Of a stretch of DNA of 35,393 nucleotides, positions 7,329 to 15,998 are shown piece by piece. A program made the position numbers and the translations under genes. This DNA comes from Nitrospirota bacterium (GTDB lineage Bacteria > Nitrospirota > Leptospirillia > Leptospirillales > Leptospirillaceae): assembly GCA_021840555.1 (NCBI GenBank), contig JAKBXW010000010.1, positions 1 through 35,393 of the forward strand, in the 5' to 3' direction. The notes under the pieces were generated by a model. That model worked only from the letters and a program-made list of their open reading frames with translations. It was not told where the DNA came from and searched no databases. The number at the start of each line of letters is the position of its first letter. The stretch's first letter is position 1.

Positions 7329-8740
7329 TGGAGCCTTCTGTCTCCGCCGAAAAGACGCAGAGGGAGTTGGGGGGAGTCTGGAAGGCGTCCCCGGGATCGG
7401 TGTCGGAGCGTCTCTGGATCAACGCGAAAAGCGATTCGCGCCTGATCGGGAGGGGGGATATCTTCGTTGCGATTCCCGGAGGCCGGACGGACGGCCATGA
7501 GCATCTCGAGGAGGCCCGCCAGAAAGGGGCCCTTTTCGCCGTCGTCTCCCGCCCCGTCCAATCCTCCCCACTTCCCCAGCTCCTTGTCCAGAACACCGTT
7601 CTGGCTCTCAGGACATTGGCTGTCCTGGCCCTTCGTGCCCACAGGGAAGCGGGCCATCGTCTGGTGACCCTCACGGGGTCCGTGGGAAAGACCACGACCC
7701 GGGAGCTCGTCCGCCGGGGGCTCGCGGCGGAAGGGGGATGCCACGCCAGCCACGCTAACGAGAACAACGAGATCGGTGTTCCCCTCACACTCCTCTCCTG
7801 GCCCCAGGGCCAGCGGAATTGCGTCCTCGAGGCGGGCGTGCGCAAATCTGGGGACATCGATTACCTCTCGCCGTTGCTCAGTGCCGAGGTCGGGATTATC
7901 ACCGCCATCGCTCCCGGCCACCTCGAGATTCTCGGGTCGGTCGATTCCGTCTGGGCCGAAAAGTCGAAGCTTCTCCGGGAGGTCGTGCCCGGTGGGGTGC
8001 GGGTGGTCCCCGAACCGGTCCGCCGGCTCTTCGGGGCAGATTCCCTCTTCGGGGACACGACGCGGATCCTCCGGACCGGATCCATCGGGGAGGGCGCCTC
8101 TCTTCCGGGAACTGTGGTCGCCGTTCTCCGGGGAGATCCCGGGATGGTTCTTCATGTCGACGAATGGGGAATCGACCTTCCTCTTTCCCGTCCATCGCTG
8201 GCCCTGGCCTGGTGCAGCCTTCTGGCCCTCATCGCCCTCGAAGCCCTCGGTGTTCCCCCGGGAGATGGGGCGGCCCGCCTGGCCGGTTACGAGGGGTTGC
8301 CGGGGCGGCTGGAGCGGAAAATTCTTCCGTCGGGCCTTCTGATTCTTCTCGATCACTACAACGCCAACCCCGCTTCGATGCGGGAGGCTCTCGACTGGCT
8401 TGCACGGGAGGCTCAAGCGCGTCCCCGTGCCCGCTCCTATGCCATTCTGGGAGACATGCTGGAGCTGGGAGAGGAGAGCGCGGCCTTTCATGAGGAGATG
8501 GGACGGCAGGCGGCCAGGACCGGTATCGACCGGGTCTGGTATCGGGGCGAGGAAAGGCCGGCCTTCGATCGGGGGTTCCGGTCGGAGGGCGGCGACCTGG
8601 CGCGGATCCGGGGAGCCGAGGACTTCGCCCAGGACCTGCGGAAGGGTCGGGGACCGGAGGGAGGAGACATCCTCCTGGTCAAGGGCTCTCGAGGGATGAA
8701 ACTCGAAGAGGTTGTGGCACCTCTTCTTGAAGGGATATAG
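7328..8740 (+). CDS. murF: UDP-N-acetylmuramoyl-tripeptide--D-alanyl-D-alanine ligase
   Basis: The 470-residue product joins D-Ala-D-Ala (made by Ddl) to UDP-MurNAc-tripeptide with ATP, the last cytoplasmic step of the stem peptide. The Mur-ligase P-loop TGSVGKTTT is near residues 116-124. HANENNEIGVPLTLL and the C-terminal DHYNANPASM motif (about 345-354) are MurF-specific. The start at 7328 was chosen because it gives the normal length and overlaps the murE stop; the frame is open far upstream but that part lies inside murE. It ends 3 nt before mraY. Confidence 0.95.
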   Translation: MEPSVSAEKTQRELGGVWKASPGSVSERLWINAKSDSRLIGRGDIFVAIPGGRTDGHEHLEEARQKGALFAVVSRPVQSSPLPQLLVQNTVLALRTLAVLALRAHREAGHRLVTLTGSVGKTTTRELVRRGLAAEGGCHASHANENNEIGVPLTLLSWPQGQRNCVLEAGVRKSGDIDYLSPLLSAEVGIITAIAPGHLEILGSVDSVWAEKSKLLREVVPGGVRVVPEPVRRLFGADSLFGDTTRILRTGSIGEGASLPGTVVAVLRGDPGMVLHVDEWGIDLPLSRPSLALAWCSLLALIALEALGVPPGDGAARLAGYEGLPGRLERKILPSGLLILLDHYNANPASMREALDWLAREAQARPRARSYAILGDMLELGEESAAFHEEMGRQAARTGIDRVWYRGEERPAFDRGFRSEGGDLARIRGAEDFAQDLRKGRGPEGGDILLVKGSRGMKLEEVVAPLLEGI

Positions 8741-8743
8741 GCC

Positions 8744-9817
8744 GTGTTCTATCAGCTGTTCTATCTCCATCATGTGGTGCCGGCCCTCAATGTATTCCGG
8801 TATATCACCTTCCGCTCGATTTACGCCACCCTGACGGCTCTTGCCTTCGCCCTTCTGATGGGACCCGTCCTGATCCGCGCCCTCCGGCGCCTCCAGATCG
8901 GTCAGGAGGTCCGTGACGACGGCCCCCAAAGCCATCTTTCCAAAAAGGGAACCCCGACGATGGGGGGAGTTCTCATTATCGGCTCCCTCCTGTTTTCCGT
9001 CCTTCTCTGGGCCGACCTCACCAACAGGTACGTCTGGATGGTCGTGACGAGCTTTCTGGCGAACGGGGCGATCGGATTCGCGGACGACTATCTGAAGGTC
9101 GTCAGAAAGAGATCGAAGGGACTCTCCGCCCGCCAGAAGTTCTCCCTCCAGCTGGGGGTGGCCCTTCTTCTGTCCTTCTGGTTCATGGCCAGTCTTCCGG
9201 GAGATACCCGGATCGTGGTTCCCTTCTTCAAGACACTGAATCCCGCACTGGGGGCCTTCTTTGTGCCCTTTCTGGTCCTGGTGCTGGTCGGAACGGCCAA
9301 CGCCGTGAACCTGACCGATGGTCTCGACGGGCTGGCCATCGGACCCACCATCGTCGTGAGCCTTTCCTTCGTGGTGATCAGCTACCTTGTGGGCCATCAT
9401 CTCTTCGCCGCCTATCTGAAGGTTCTCGAGGTTCCGGGGGCCGGAGAGCTCGCCGTGGTCATGGGGGCAATGGTGGGGGCCGCCCTGGGTTTTCTGTGGT
9501 TCAACACCTATCCGGCCCAGGTGTTCATGGGGGACACGGGCTCTCTCGCCATCGGTGGAGCGATCGGCATGGCCGCGATCGCCACACGCCAGGAGCTTCT
9601 GCTTCTGATCGTCGGAGGCGTGTTCGTGGCGGAAGCCTTGTCGGTCATCCTCCAGGTCGGATCCTACAAGCTCCGGAAAAAACGGATCTTCCGGATGGCG
9701 CCGATTCATCACCACTTCGAGCTGGGCGGCGTCTCCGAACCGAAGGTCATCGTCCGATTCTGGATCGTCTCTGTGGTTCTGGCGCTGATCGCGCTCTCGA
9801 CATTCAAGCTCCGATAG
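8744..9817 (+). CDS. mraY: Phospho-N-acetylmuramoyl-pentapeptide transferase
   Basis: The 357-residue integral membrane enzyme transfers phospho-MurNAc-pentapeptide to undecaprenyl phosphate to make lipid I. The sequence has about ten hydrophobic segments. Hallmarks are [13 protein letters not shown] near 64-76, the Asp pair in FADDYLK (about 113-114), [10 protein letters not shown] (about 189-198), FMGDTGS, and the C-terminal histidine cluster IHHHFEL. The start is GTG 8744, preceded by AAGGGA; no better ATG exists, since the membrane protein begins at once with FYQLFYLHH. It lies 3 nt after murF and 9 nt before murD. Confidence 0.96.
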   Translation: MFYQLFYLHHVVPALNVFRYITFRSIYATLTALAFALLMGPVLIRALRRLQIGQEVRDDGPQSHLSKKGTPTMGGVLIIGSLLFSVLLWADLTNRYVWMVVTSFLANGAIGFADDYLKVVRKRSKGLSARQKFSLQLGVALLLSFWFMASLPGDTRIVVPFFKTLNPALGAFFVPFLVLVLVGTANAVNLTDGLDGLAIGPTIVVSLSFVVISYLVGHHLFAAYLKVLEVPGAGELAVVMGAMVGAALGFLWFNTYPAQVFMGDTGSLAIGGAIGMAAIATRQELLLLIVGGVFVAEALSVILQVGSYKLRKKRIFRMAPIHHHFELGGVSEPKVIVRFWIVSVVLALIALSTFKLR

Positions 9818-9826
9818 GGGGGGGCC

Positions 9827-11323
9827 ATGGAAGGATTTATCGGCAGGGGTTCGGAAGTTCTGGTCGTCGGCGGGGGACGCTCCGGACTCGCCGCGGCGAA
9901 TCTGGCGCTCGATCTGGGTGCGTCCGTCTCGGTGGTCGACGACGATCCCGGATCGCTTGCGACACCGTCCTGGGAGGCCCTCAAAAGACACGGAGGACGA
10001 ATTCTCTCCGACAGGAAGATCGGACCCTGGATCAGGAAATGGTCCACCCCCGTGCTGGTGAGTCCGGGCGTTCCCCCCGTCCGGTGGTCCGGAGAGGTGG
10101 TGGCGCCGCCGCTCCCCCATGTGCGGGGGGAACTCGAGTGGGCGGCTTCCCTCTGGCCGCATCCCATGATCGCGATCGCGGGCACGAACGGAAAATCGAC
10201 CACGACGGCCCTCGTGGCCCATCTTCTCGCGGAGGTCGGTTTTAAGCCTTTTGTCGGCGGCAACTTCGGGACCCCCCTGTCGGAAGGGGTCCGCAAGGTC
10301 CGGGAGGCGACCGAAAAGGGCCGTTCCTCTCCGTACGATGTCGGGGTCATCGAAGTCTCGAGCTTCCAGACGGAATCGATGCAGGCCTTTTCTCCCGCCC
10401 TGTACCTCCTTCTCAACATCACGCCCGATCATCTGGACCGATACGGAGACTATTCCCTTTACAGGGAGGCCAAGATGAGGGCCGTCTCCCTCTTTGGGGC
10501 GAATACGACGGTGATCTGGAACGGGGATCAGGAGGATTGGCGGAGCGGCCGCTCGGGGAGCCCCGCCCAGGCGGCCTTCGTGATCGGGGAGGCCTCGGAC
10601 GTGAAGGCTTTTCGCGATTTCCCGGTTTTGCGAATCCACCCGGACCGGATGGAGATCTCGGGGGTGCCGGGGATCGGAAGCGGAAGCTCCATCTCCACGG
10701 GAAATTTCACGCTGTCGGGAGGGGGAAACCGTCAGAACCTCGGCTTTTCCCTTTTGGCAACGCTCCTTTTTCTGAAGGGACAGGGTCGGCCCCTTCCGCT
10801 TCCGGTTCTTGAAAGGGGGATCGCCACTTTCACGGGCCTTCCCCATCGCATGGAACGGATCGCCACCGTCCGGGGGGTGACATTCGTGAACGATTCGAAG
10901 GCCACCAATGTGGGGGCGGTCGAATCGGCTCTGGCCGGCCTTGCGGATTCGGAGCGGCCGAACACGGTCCTGATCATGGGGGGCCGCGACAAGGGAGGGT
11001 CCTACCTCCCACTCGTTCCGGGGATCCGGCGTCATGTCAAGGAGGTGGTGGTGCTCGGGGAGGCTCGCGAAAAGATCCGTCAGGAACTTTCCCCTCATGT
11101 GGCCGTGGAGGAAGCCTCGGACTTCTACGAGGCGGTGGCCCGAGCTTTTTCCGTTGCCGATCCGGGGGAGACCGTAATTTTGTCCCCCGCCTGTTCGAGC
11201 TACGACATGTTCCACGGGTACGAGGAACGCGGGGACCGCTTTCGTGAGGCGGTGAAACGTCTGGAGGAACAGTTCGAAGGAGAAAGGGGGCGGCGTGCTT
11301 CCAATCACCCGCACGAAGGCTGA
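9827..11323 (+). CDS. murD: UDP-N-acetylmuramoyl-L-alanine--D-glutamate ligase
   Basis: The 498-residue cytoplasmic ligase adds D-Glu to UDP-MurNAc-L-Ala. An N-terminal Rossmann-type UDP-binding domain (VLVVGGGRSGLAAAN, 11-25) is followed by the ATP loop AGTNGKSTTT (118-127). NITPDHLDRYGD and the late NDSKATNVGAVESAL and ILSPACSSYDMF segments are MurD-specific. It is rather longer than the usual 440-450 residues, with loosely conserved extra sequence in the middle domain (about 235-300). The 3' end overlaps ftsW by 29 nt. Confidence 0.94.
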   Translation: MEGFIGRGSEVLVVGGGRSGLAAANLALDLGASVSVVDDDPGSLATPSWEALKRHGGRILSDRKIGPWIRKWSTPVLVSPGVPPVRWSGEVVAPPLPHVRGELEWAASLWPHPMIAIAGTNGKSTTTALVAHLLAEVGFKPFVGGNFGTPLSEGVRKVREATEKGRSSPYDVGVIEVSSFQTESMQAFSPALYLLLNITPDHLDRYGDYSLYREAKMRAVSLFGANTTVIWNGDQEDWRSGRSGSPAQAAFVIGEASDVKAFRDFPVLRIHPDRMEISGVPGIGSGSSISTGNFTLSGGGNRQNLGFSLLATLLFLKGQGRPLPLPVLERGIATFTGLPHRMERIATVRGVTFVNDSKATNVGAVESALAGLADSERPNTVLIMGGRDKGGSYLPLVPGIRRHVKEVVVLGEAREKIRQELSPHVAVEEASDFYEAVARAFSVADPGETVILSPACSSYDMFHGYEERGDRFREAVKRLEEQFEGERGRRASNHPHEG

Positions 11324-12500
11324 CCTGGAAAGGGAACGGAGCGCTCCGGAGGGGATTCCCGCTCCATCGGGGGCAATGGACGGCGCCCTGGCCATTCTCG
11401 TCTTCCTCCTGATGATGCTGGGAGCGGCACTGGTCATGTCCGCCCGCCTCGCCCTCAAGTCTCCCTACCAGCTCTTCACAAGGCAGATCGTCTCGACGAC
11501 CCTCGCGCTCGCGGTCATGTTCGCCGTTTCCCGGATCGACTACCATGTGTGGACCCGCCGCCGGCTTCCCCTCTGGGGGGCGGGCCTGTTCGCCCTTCTC
11601 CTCCTGATGGTTCCCCACGTGGGAATCGTCCTGAATGGGGCGCGTCGCTGGATCCACCTCGGTTTTCTGACCCTTCAGCCCTCGGAGCTCGCGCGGGTCA
11701 TCCTGGTGATCCTGATGGCCGCCCTCCTTTTCCGGGAAAGAGAGGAGCAGAAGGTCCCGGAAAATCGGCCCCTCGTCCTGCGGCTTCCAAAGGCCCTGGG
11801 CTTCGCCCTCCTGATGGTTCCCTATCTGGCCATCATTCTCCACGAACCCGACTTCGGATCGGACCTTTTCATCGTCATCGTCATCGGGGCGATGCTGTTT
11901 TTGGCGGGAGTCTGCCTCCGTCAGCTGGGCGTTCTTCTTCTGGGCCTTTCGGTGGCGGCGGGGCTTTTCCTGTTCCACCACGCCTATGCCCTCGCGCGTT
12001 TCCACAATTTTTCCCAGACACATCGTCCGGCCTCCCTTCTCGGGACCCAGTTGGGGCAGAGCCTTGTCGCGATCGGTTCCGGGGGGCTCTGGGGTCAGGG
12101 CCTGGGCCACGACTGGATCGGGGGAGGCGTGCTGCCGGAGCCGGGAACGGACTTCATCTTCGCCCTGGTGGGAGAAGAACTCGGATTTTTCTGGTCCGTC
12201 GCCGTCGTCGCCGTTTTCGGGGGAATCTTCTATCTGGGGATGCGCGTCGCGGCCCGCTCCCCCGACTTTCTGGGGCGCATCCTGGTCCAGGGCCTGACCC
12301 TTTCTGTCGTTCTCGAAGCCCTGATGAATCTGGGAGTCGTGACCGGAGTCTTCCCGACCAAGGGAATTCCGCTTCCCTTTATGAGTTTCGGTGGATCCTC
12401 CCTTCTCGCGAACGCCTGGGCGATCGGGATCATCCTCTCCGTCTCCCGCTACCGGTCTCCTTCCGGAGAGCCTGCTCCGAAAAGCGAAGGAAAGGAGTAG
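11295..12500 (+). CDS. ftsW: Septal peptidoglycan polymerase FtsW (SEDS family)
   Basis: The 401-residue polytopic membrane protein belongs to the SEDS glycosyltransferases, which polymerise lipid II at the septum with FtsI. Conserved parts include GARRWIHLGFLTLQPSELAR near 115-134, the EPDFGSD loop with the catalytic-type Asp, and PEPGTDFIFALVGEELGF. The C-terminal GIPLPFMSFGGSSLLANAWAIG motif is also present. The start is GTG 11295, which overlaps murD by 29 nt, after AAGGAG/GGGGG. The first 30 residues are a charged cytoplasmic tail. Position between murD and murG supports FtsW over RodA. Confidence 0.95.
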   Translation: MLPITRTKADLERERSAPEGIPAPSGAMDGALAILVFLLMMLGAALVMSARLALKSPYQLFTRQIVSTTLALAVMFAVSRIDYHVWTRRRLPLWGAGLFALLLLMVPHVGIVLNGARRWIHLGFLTLQPSELARVILVILMAALLFREREEQKVPENRPLVLRLPKALGFALLMVPYLAIILHEPDFGSDLFIVIVIGAMLFLAGVCLRQLGVLLLGLSVAAGLFLFHHAYALARFHNFSQTHRPASLLGTQLGQSLVAIGSGGLWGQGLGHDWIGGGVLPEPGTDFIFALVGEELGFFWSVAVVAVFGGIFYLGMRVAARSPDFLGRILVQGLTLSVVLEALMNLGVVTGVFPTKGIPLPFMSFGGSSLLANAWAIGIILSVSRYRSPSGEPAPKSEGKE

Positions 12501-12503
12501 TCC

Positions 12504-13580
12504 GTGGGGGCGTTCTATGGGGCAGGATCCCGCCTCCTGGTGACGGGAGGGGGGACGGGGGGGCATGTCATTCCGGCGATCGAGCTTGCCCGGGCTCATC
12601 GGGAGCGGGCCGGCGCCCCCGTCTTCTACGCGGGGGGGGCCGGGAGCCTCGAAGCCCGCCTGGCGGACAGCGCCCATATTCCATTCTTCCCGGTCAGCGC
12701 GGGCGGCTTTGTCGGAAAAAGGCTGCTCGAAAAGCTTGACGGACTCCGCAAGATGGCGGCCGGACTCCCCGAGGCCCTGATGATTCTTCGGAAAACCCGT
12801 CCCGATCTCGTGATCGGAACGGGAGGCTATGTCCAGGTTCCGGTCGTGCTGGCCGCCCGCCTTGTCGGGGTTCCCGTTGTGCTCCTTGAGCCGAACAGGG
12901 TTCCGGGGCTGGCCAACCGCATTCTCAGGCCTCTGGCCCTCCGGACCGTCGTCGCAGGGAAGAGCGGGAGAGAAGGGGGAGGGATCCCCGTCGCGCCGGG
13001 TGTCCGAGGAGCGGCCCCGTTGCCGGAACGCTTTTTGGTGAACCCTCCCCGGATTTTGGTCATGGGTGGGAGCCAGGGCGCCCGGACGATCAACAGGAAA
13101 ATTCCGGAAATCTTCGGAGAATTGAGAAACTTCCCCGTCGGACCGATAGAGATCTTGCACCAGAGCGGGGAGCGCTGGGTTGATGAGACGCGGGAGGCCT
13201 ATCGGAGATCGGGAATCCCGGCCAGAGTCGAGGGGTTCCTTCCCGGGCTATCGGGGCGTTTCTCAGGCCAGACCCTTGTCATCGCGCGGGCGGGCGCCAT
13301 GACCATAGCGGAGCTCACGGGGTCGGGGACCCCTGCGATCTACATACCGTTTCCCCATTCGGCGGGGAGACACCAGGAGATGAATGCTCTCTCCCTTGAA
13401 AAGGAGGGGGGAGGGTGGACCTGGGAGGAAGACCGCCTTGAGGATCCAGGGGTCTGCGCGGAAGATCTTGCCCGGATTCTCGGAGACAGGGAGGGCCTGT
13501 ATGCGGTCGCAAAAAACGCCTGGGGCCAGTCGCCGGCAGTCCCTGCGGATGAATGGCTTCAGGCAATGGAAAAACAATAA
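12504..13580 (+). CDS. murG: Undecaprenyl-PP-MurNAc-pentapeptide GlcNAc transferase
   Basis: The 358-residue peripheral membrane GT-B enzyme adds GlcNAc from UDP-GlcNAc to lipid I to give lipid II. The lipid/acceptor loop GGTGGHVIPAIELA is near residues 16-29. GTGGYVQVPVVLAA, EPNRVPGLANR, the second G-loop MGGSQGARTIN, and the donor-site RAGAMTIAEL and AGRHQEMNA segments are all present. The start is GTG 12504 with AAAGGAG 6 nt upstream. The stop lies within a small AT-rich inverted repeat, and a promoter for murC follows. Confidence 0.94.
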   Translation: MGAFYGAGSRLLVTGGGTGGHVIPAIELARAHRERAGAPVFYAGGAGSLEARLADSAHIPFFPVSAGGFVGKRLLEKLDGLRKMAAGLPEALMILRKTRPDLVIGTGGYVQVPVVLAARLVGVPVVLLEPNRVPGLANRILRPLALRTVVAGKSGREGGGIPVAPGVRGAAPLPERFLVNPPRILVMGGSQGARTINRKIPEIFGELRNFPVGPIEILHQSGERWVDETREAYRRSGIPARVEGFLPGLSGRFSGQTLVIARAGAMTIAELTGSGTPAIYIPFPHSAGRHQEMNALSLEKEGGGWTWEEDRLEDPGVCAEDLARILGDREGLYAVAKNAWGQSPAVPADEWLQAMEKQ

Positions 13581-13608
13581 GCATATTTTTAATTGATTGT
13601 TTTTTTGT
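13570..13608 (+). terminator. Weak terminator-like repeat at the end of murG
   Basis: AAAAACAAT (13570-13578) pairs with ATTGTTTTT (13596-13604), and the T-tract continues to 13606. The stem is AT-rich with a 17-nt loop, so it is weaker than a classical intrinsic terminator. The murC promoter right after it suggests a partial transcriptional break here. Confidence 0.35.
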
Positions 13609-13623
13609 GTGACTTGGATCATC

Positions 13624-13652
13624 TTGGAAGATGAGGGGCAATCCGTTACAAT
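13624..13652 (+). promoter_or_regulatory. Internal promoter before murC
   Basis: TTGGAA (13624-13629) and TACAAT (13647-13652) are separated by an optimal 17 nt. The leader to the murC ATG at 13678 is about 20 nt and holds a GGAGGG ribosome-binding site. It lies in the 97-nt murG-murC gap and would drive murC-murB-ddl-ftsQ independently. Confidence 0.6.
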
Positions 13653-13677
13653 AGTGGGAGAAACCTCGGAGGGCGCG

Positions 13678-15090
13678 ATGCGCAAAAAAATGGGAAAGAA
13701 GGTTCATTTTATCGGAATCGGCGGAGCTGGAATGGCTCCCATTGCCGAAATCCTTCTGGAAAGGGGTGTGGCCGTCTCCGGTTCGGATATCGGAGCGAAC
13801 GACTGCACCAGGCGGCTGGCGGAAAAAGGGGCGATGATAATGGAGGGCCACGCCGCTTCCCACATGAGCGATGTCTCGCGCGTCGTCGTTTCCTCTGCAA
13901 TCAAGCCGGGGAATCCGGAATGGACGGCGGCCATTACCCGGGGAATCCCCGTCGTTCATCGCGGAGATATCCTGGCGGAGCTTCTGAATTCCGCCTTTGG
14001 GATCGCTGTGACCGGTTCCCACGGAAAGACGACGACCACCTCGATGATCGCCACCGTTCTCCTCGCTGCCGGACTGGATCCTACCTGCGTCGTGGGAGGG
14101 AAGGTCAGCACCTTTCCAGGGTGCGCCCTGGTCGGAAAATCCCCCTATTTTGTCACCGAAGCGGATGAAAGCGACGGTTCTTTCCTGAAGCTTGAGCCCC
14201 GGATCCGGGTCGTTACGAACATCGACCGGGAGCATATGGATTTTTACGGGACCTTCGAGACCCTGGTGGAGGCCTTCGCCACATACCTCGACGCGGGAGA
14301 AAACGGAGGAATCGGGGTTCTCTGCATCGATGATCCGGGAATCGTTTCCGTTATGGCGCGGCTTTCCACCGTTCCCCTGACCTACGGTCTCTCCCAGGAG
14401 GCGCGCATCAGGGCAGTGAATATCGCCTATGAGGGGGTGGGATCCTCTTTCGACCTTCTGGTCGATGGAGTCCTCTGGGGACGTTTTTCCCTTAAGGTCC
14501 CGGGAATCCACAACGTTCTGAACGCCCTGGCGGCCATCAGTGTCGGGATCTGCCTGGAAATCGCGCCGGAAATCATGCAAAGGGCTCTCGCCGGATTCGT
14601 CAGCGTCGGAAGGCGTTTCACGATTCTCGGAGAAAGAGACGGCGTCCTTGTGGTTGATGACTATGGCCACCATCCGACGGAGATTCGGGCGACATTGTCC
14701 GCAGCCCGGCAGGCCTATCCGGAGCGCCGCATCGTAGCCGTTTTCCAGCCCCATCGATTTACCCGGGTCCGGGATCTCCAGAATGCTTTTGTCGAGGCCT
14801 TCGGGGATGCCGACAGGATTCTTGTGACGGAAATCTACGCGGCCGGAGAGGATCCCATTCCGGGTGTGGCCGGAGAGGCCCTTTACCACAAGATGCGGGA
14901 TCGCTGGGGAGAAAAGGTCGACTACGAGCCACGCCGCGAATGCTGGATGACCCGACTCCTCTCCCTGCTCGCGCCCGGAGATCTGCTGCTGACCCTGGGT
15001 GCTGGAGACATCACCCGACTTGGAAAGGAATTCCTTCTGTGGGAGCCGGTCTCACTCGTCGCCCGCGAATCCGATCCCGTGAACGTCTGA
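13678..15090 (+). CDS. murC: UDP-N-acetylmuramate--L-alanine ligase
   Basis: The 470-residue ligase attaches L-Ala to UDP-MurNAc, the first stem-peptide step. The N-terminal motif HFIGIGGAGMAPIAEIL (10-26) binds UDP-MurNAc. The ATP loop TGSHGKTTTTSM is at 112-123. ADESDGSFL, NIDREHMDFYG and DDYGHHPTEI follow in the usual order. The ATG at 13678 was chosen because it follows GGAGGG and gives the standard N-terminus; an earlier in-frame start at 13597 would precede the likely promoter. The 3' end overlaps murB by about 52 nt. Confidence 0.96.
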   Translation: MRKKMGKKVHFIGIGGAGMAPIAEILLERGVAVSGSDIGANDCTRRLAEKGAMIMEGHAASHMSDVSRVVVSSAIKPGNPEWTAAITRGIPVVHRGDILAELLNSAFGIAVTGSHGKTTTTSMIATVLLAAGLDPTCVVGGKVSTFPGCALVGKSPYFVTEADESDGSFLKLEPRIRVVTNIDREHMDFYGTFETLVEAFATYLDAGENGGIGVLCIDDPGIVSVMARLSTVPLTYGLSQEARIRAVNIAYEGVGSSFDLLVDGVLWGRFSLKVPGIHNVLNALAAISVGICLEIAPEIMQRALAGFVSVGRRFTILGERDGVLVVDDYGHHPTEIRATLSAARQAYPERRIVAVFQPHRFTRVRDLQNAFVEAFGDADRILVTEIYAAGEDPIPGVAGEALYHKMRDRWGEKVDYEPRRECWMTRLLSLLAPGDLLLTLGAGDITRLGKEFLLWEPVSLVARESDPVNV

Positions 15091-15998
15091 GCCGATATTC
15101 CTCGATCCGGATCGGAGGCCCCGTCTCCGCGGTCGTTTCCGTTTCCACACCTACTGAGATGGAGGAGGTTTTTTTCCTTCGGAGCCGGGGAGAAATTCCC
15201 GGACCACTTTTTTTCTCCGGCCGGGGAAGTAACATCCTGTTTCCTGACCGGGGATTCGAAGGAACTCTGGTTCGCTTCGAGCCCTGCGACCTCCCGTCGG
15301 CATGTCGATGGGAGGTCCATGGGGAGGTCTATGCCGATGCGGGATATCCACTGCCGGCCCTGGCCCGCGAGGCAGCACGGAGAGGGGTCGGAGGATTCGA
15401 GTTTCTCTCCGGCATTCCCGGAACTGTAGGAGGCGCCGCAGTCATGAATGCCGGGGCGGGGGGGCGGGAGTGGTCGGATCTCTGCAAGAGCGTGACCGTC
15501 ATGCATCCTTCCGGCACGATTGAGACCCTTCCCGCCGAGAGGATGGGTTACGGTTACCGGACATCGCTCTTTGCCGACATTCGCAATCATGGCGTGCGGG
15601 AGTCCGCTGCGGGGGGCATTCCGGAGGGAGCCGTCCTTCTAGGGGCGCTTCTCTCGGGCTCCTCAAGCTCTCCAGAGGATTGTCTGGCACTTTTGACCCG
15701 TCATCTCGACTACAGGAAGCGGACACAGCCTCTGGAAGAGCCAAGTCTGGGCTCCGTTTTCAGGAACCCTTCGGATGGGCCTTCGGGGTATACGGCCGGG
15801 CGGCTTATCGAGGAGGCGGGTCTTAAGGGCGAACGCCGCGGAGGCATAATGGTTTCGAGGCGGCATGCCAATTTCTTTGTCAATACGGGTGGGGGATCCG
15901 AGCAGGAATTCCGTGAGCTCATGGACTATGTGGCCGGGCGTGTCAGGGAGCATTGGGGCATCTTTCTGGAACCTGAGGTGAGAGTGTGGCAAGCATAA
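15039..15998 (+). CDS. murB: UDP-N-acetylenolpyruvoylglucosamine reductase
   Basis: The 319-residue FAD enzyme reduces UDP-GlcNAc-enolpyruvate to UDP-MurNAc with NADPH. FAD-site motifs are SGRGSNILF near 60-68 and SGIPGTVGGAAVMNAGA near 124-140. YGYRTS (171-176), GSVFRNP with the proton-donor Ser239, AGRLIEEAGLKG, and a C-terminal LEPEVRVW with the catalytic-type Glu are present. The compact length and the GSVFRNP form fit type II MurB. The start is GTG 15039 with AAAGGA 9 nt upstream, inside the end of murC; the frame stays open further upstream but that sequence is murC. The stop overlaps ddl by 13 nt. Confidence 0.93.
   Translation: MGAGLTRRPRIRSRERLSRYSSIRIGGPVSAVVSVSTPTEMEEVFFLRSRGEIPGPLFFSGRGSNILFPDRGFEGTLVRFEPCDLPSACRWEVHGEVYADAGYPLPALAREAARRGVGGFEFLSGIPGTVGGAAVMNAGAGGREWSDLCKSVTVMHPSGTIETLPAERMGYGYRTSLFADIRNHGVRESAAGGIPEGAVLLGALLSGSSSSPEDCLALLTRHLDYRKRTQPLEEPSLGSVFRNPSDGPSGYTAGRLIEEAGLKGERRGGIMVSRRHANFFVNTGGGSEQEFRELMDYVAGRVREHWGIFLEPEVRVWQA

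Noticed and set aside
7235-11458. A 1407-codon open frame on the minus strand opposite murE-murF-mraY-murD
   Set aside because: It lies antisense to four certain Mur/Mra genes, is rich in Gly, Asp, Arg, Glu and His in the manner of reverse-complemented GC-rich codons, has no recognisable domain, and is best explained by strong third-position GC bias.
11037-13160. A 707-codon antisense open frame opposite murD, ftsW and murG
   Set aside because: Same reason: low-complexity charged composition, no domain, fully overlapping certain genes.
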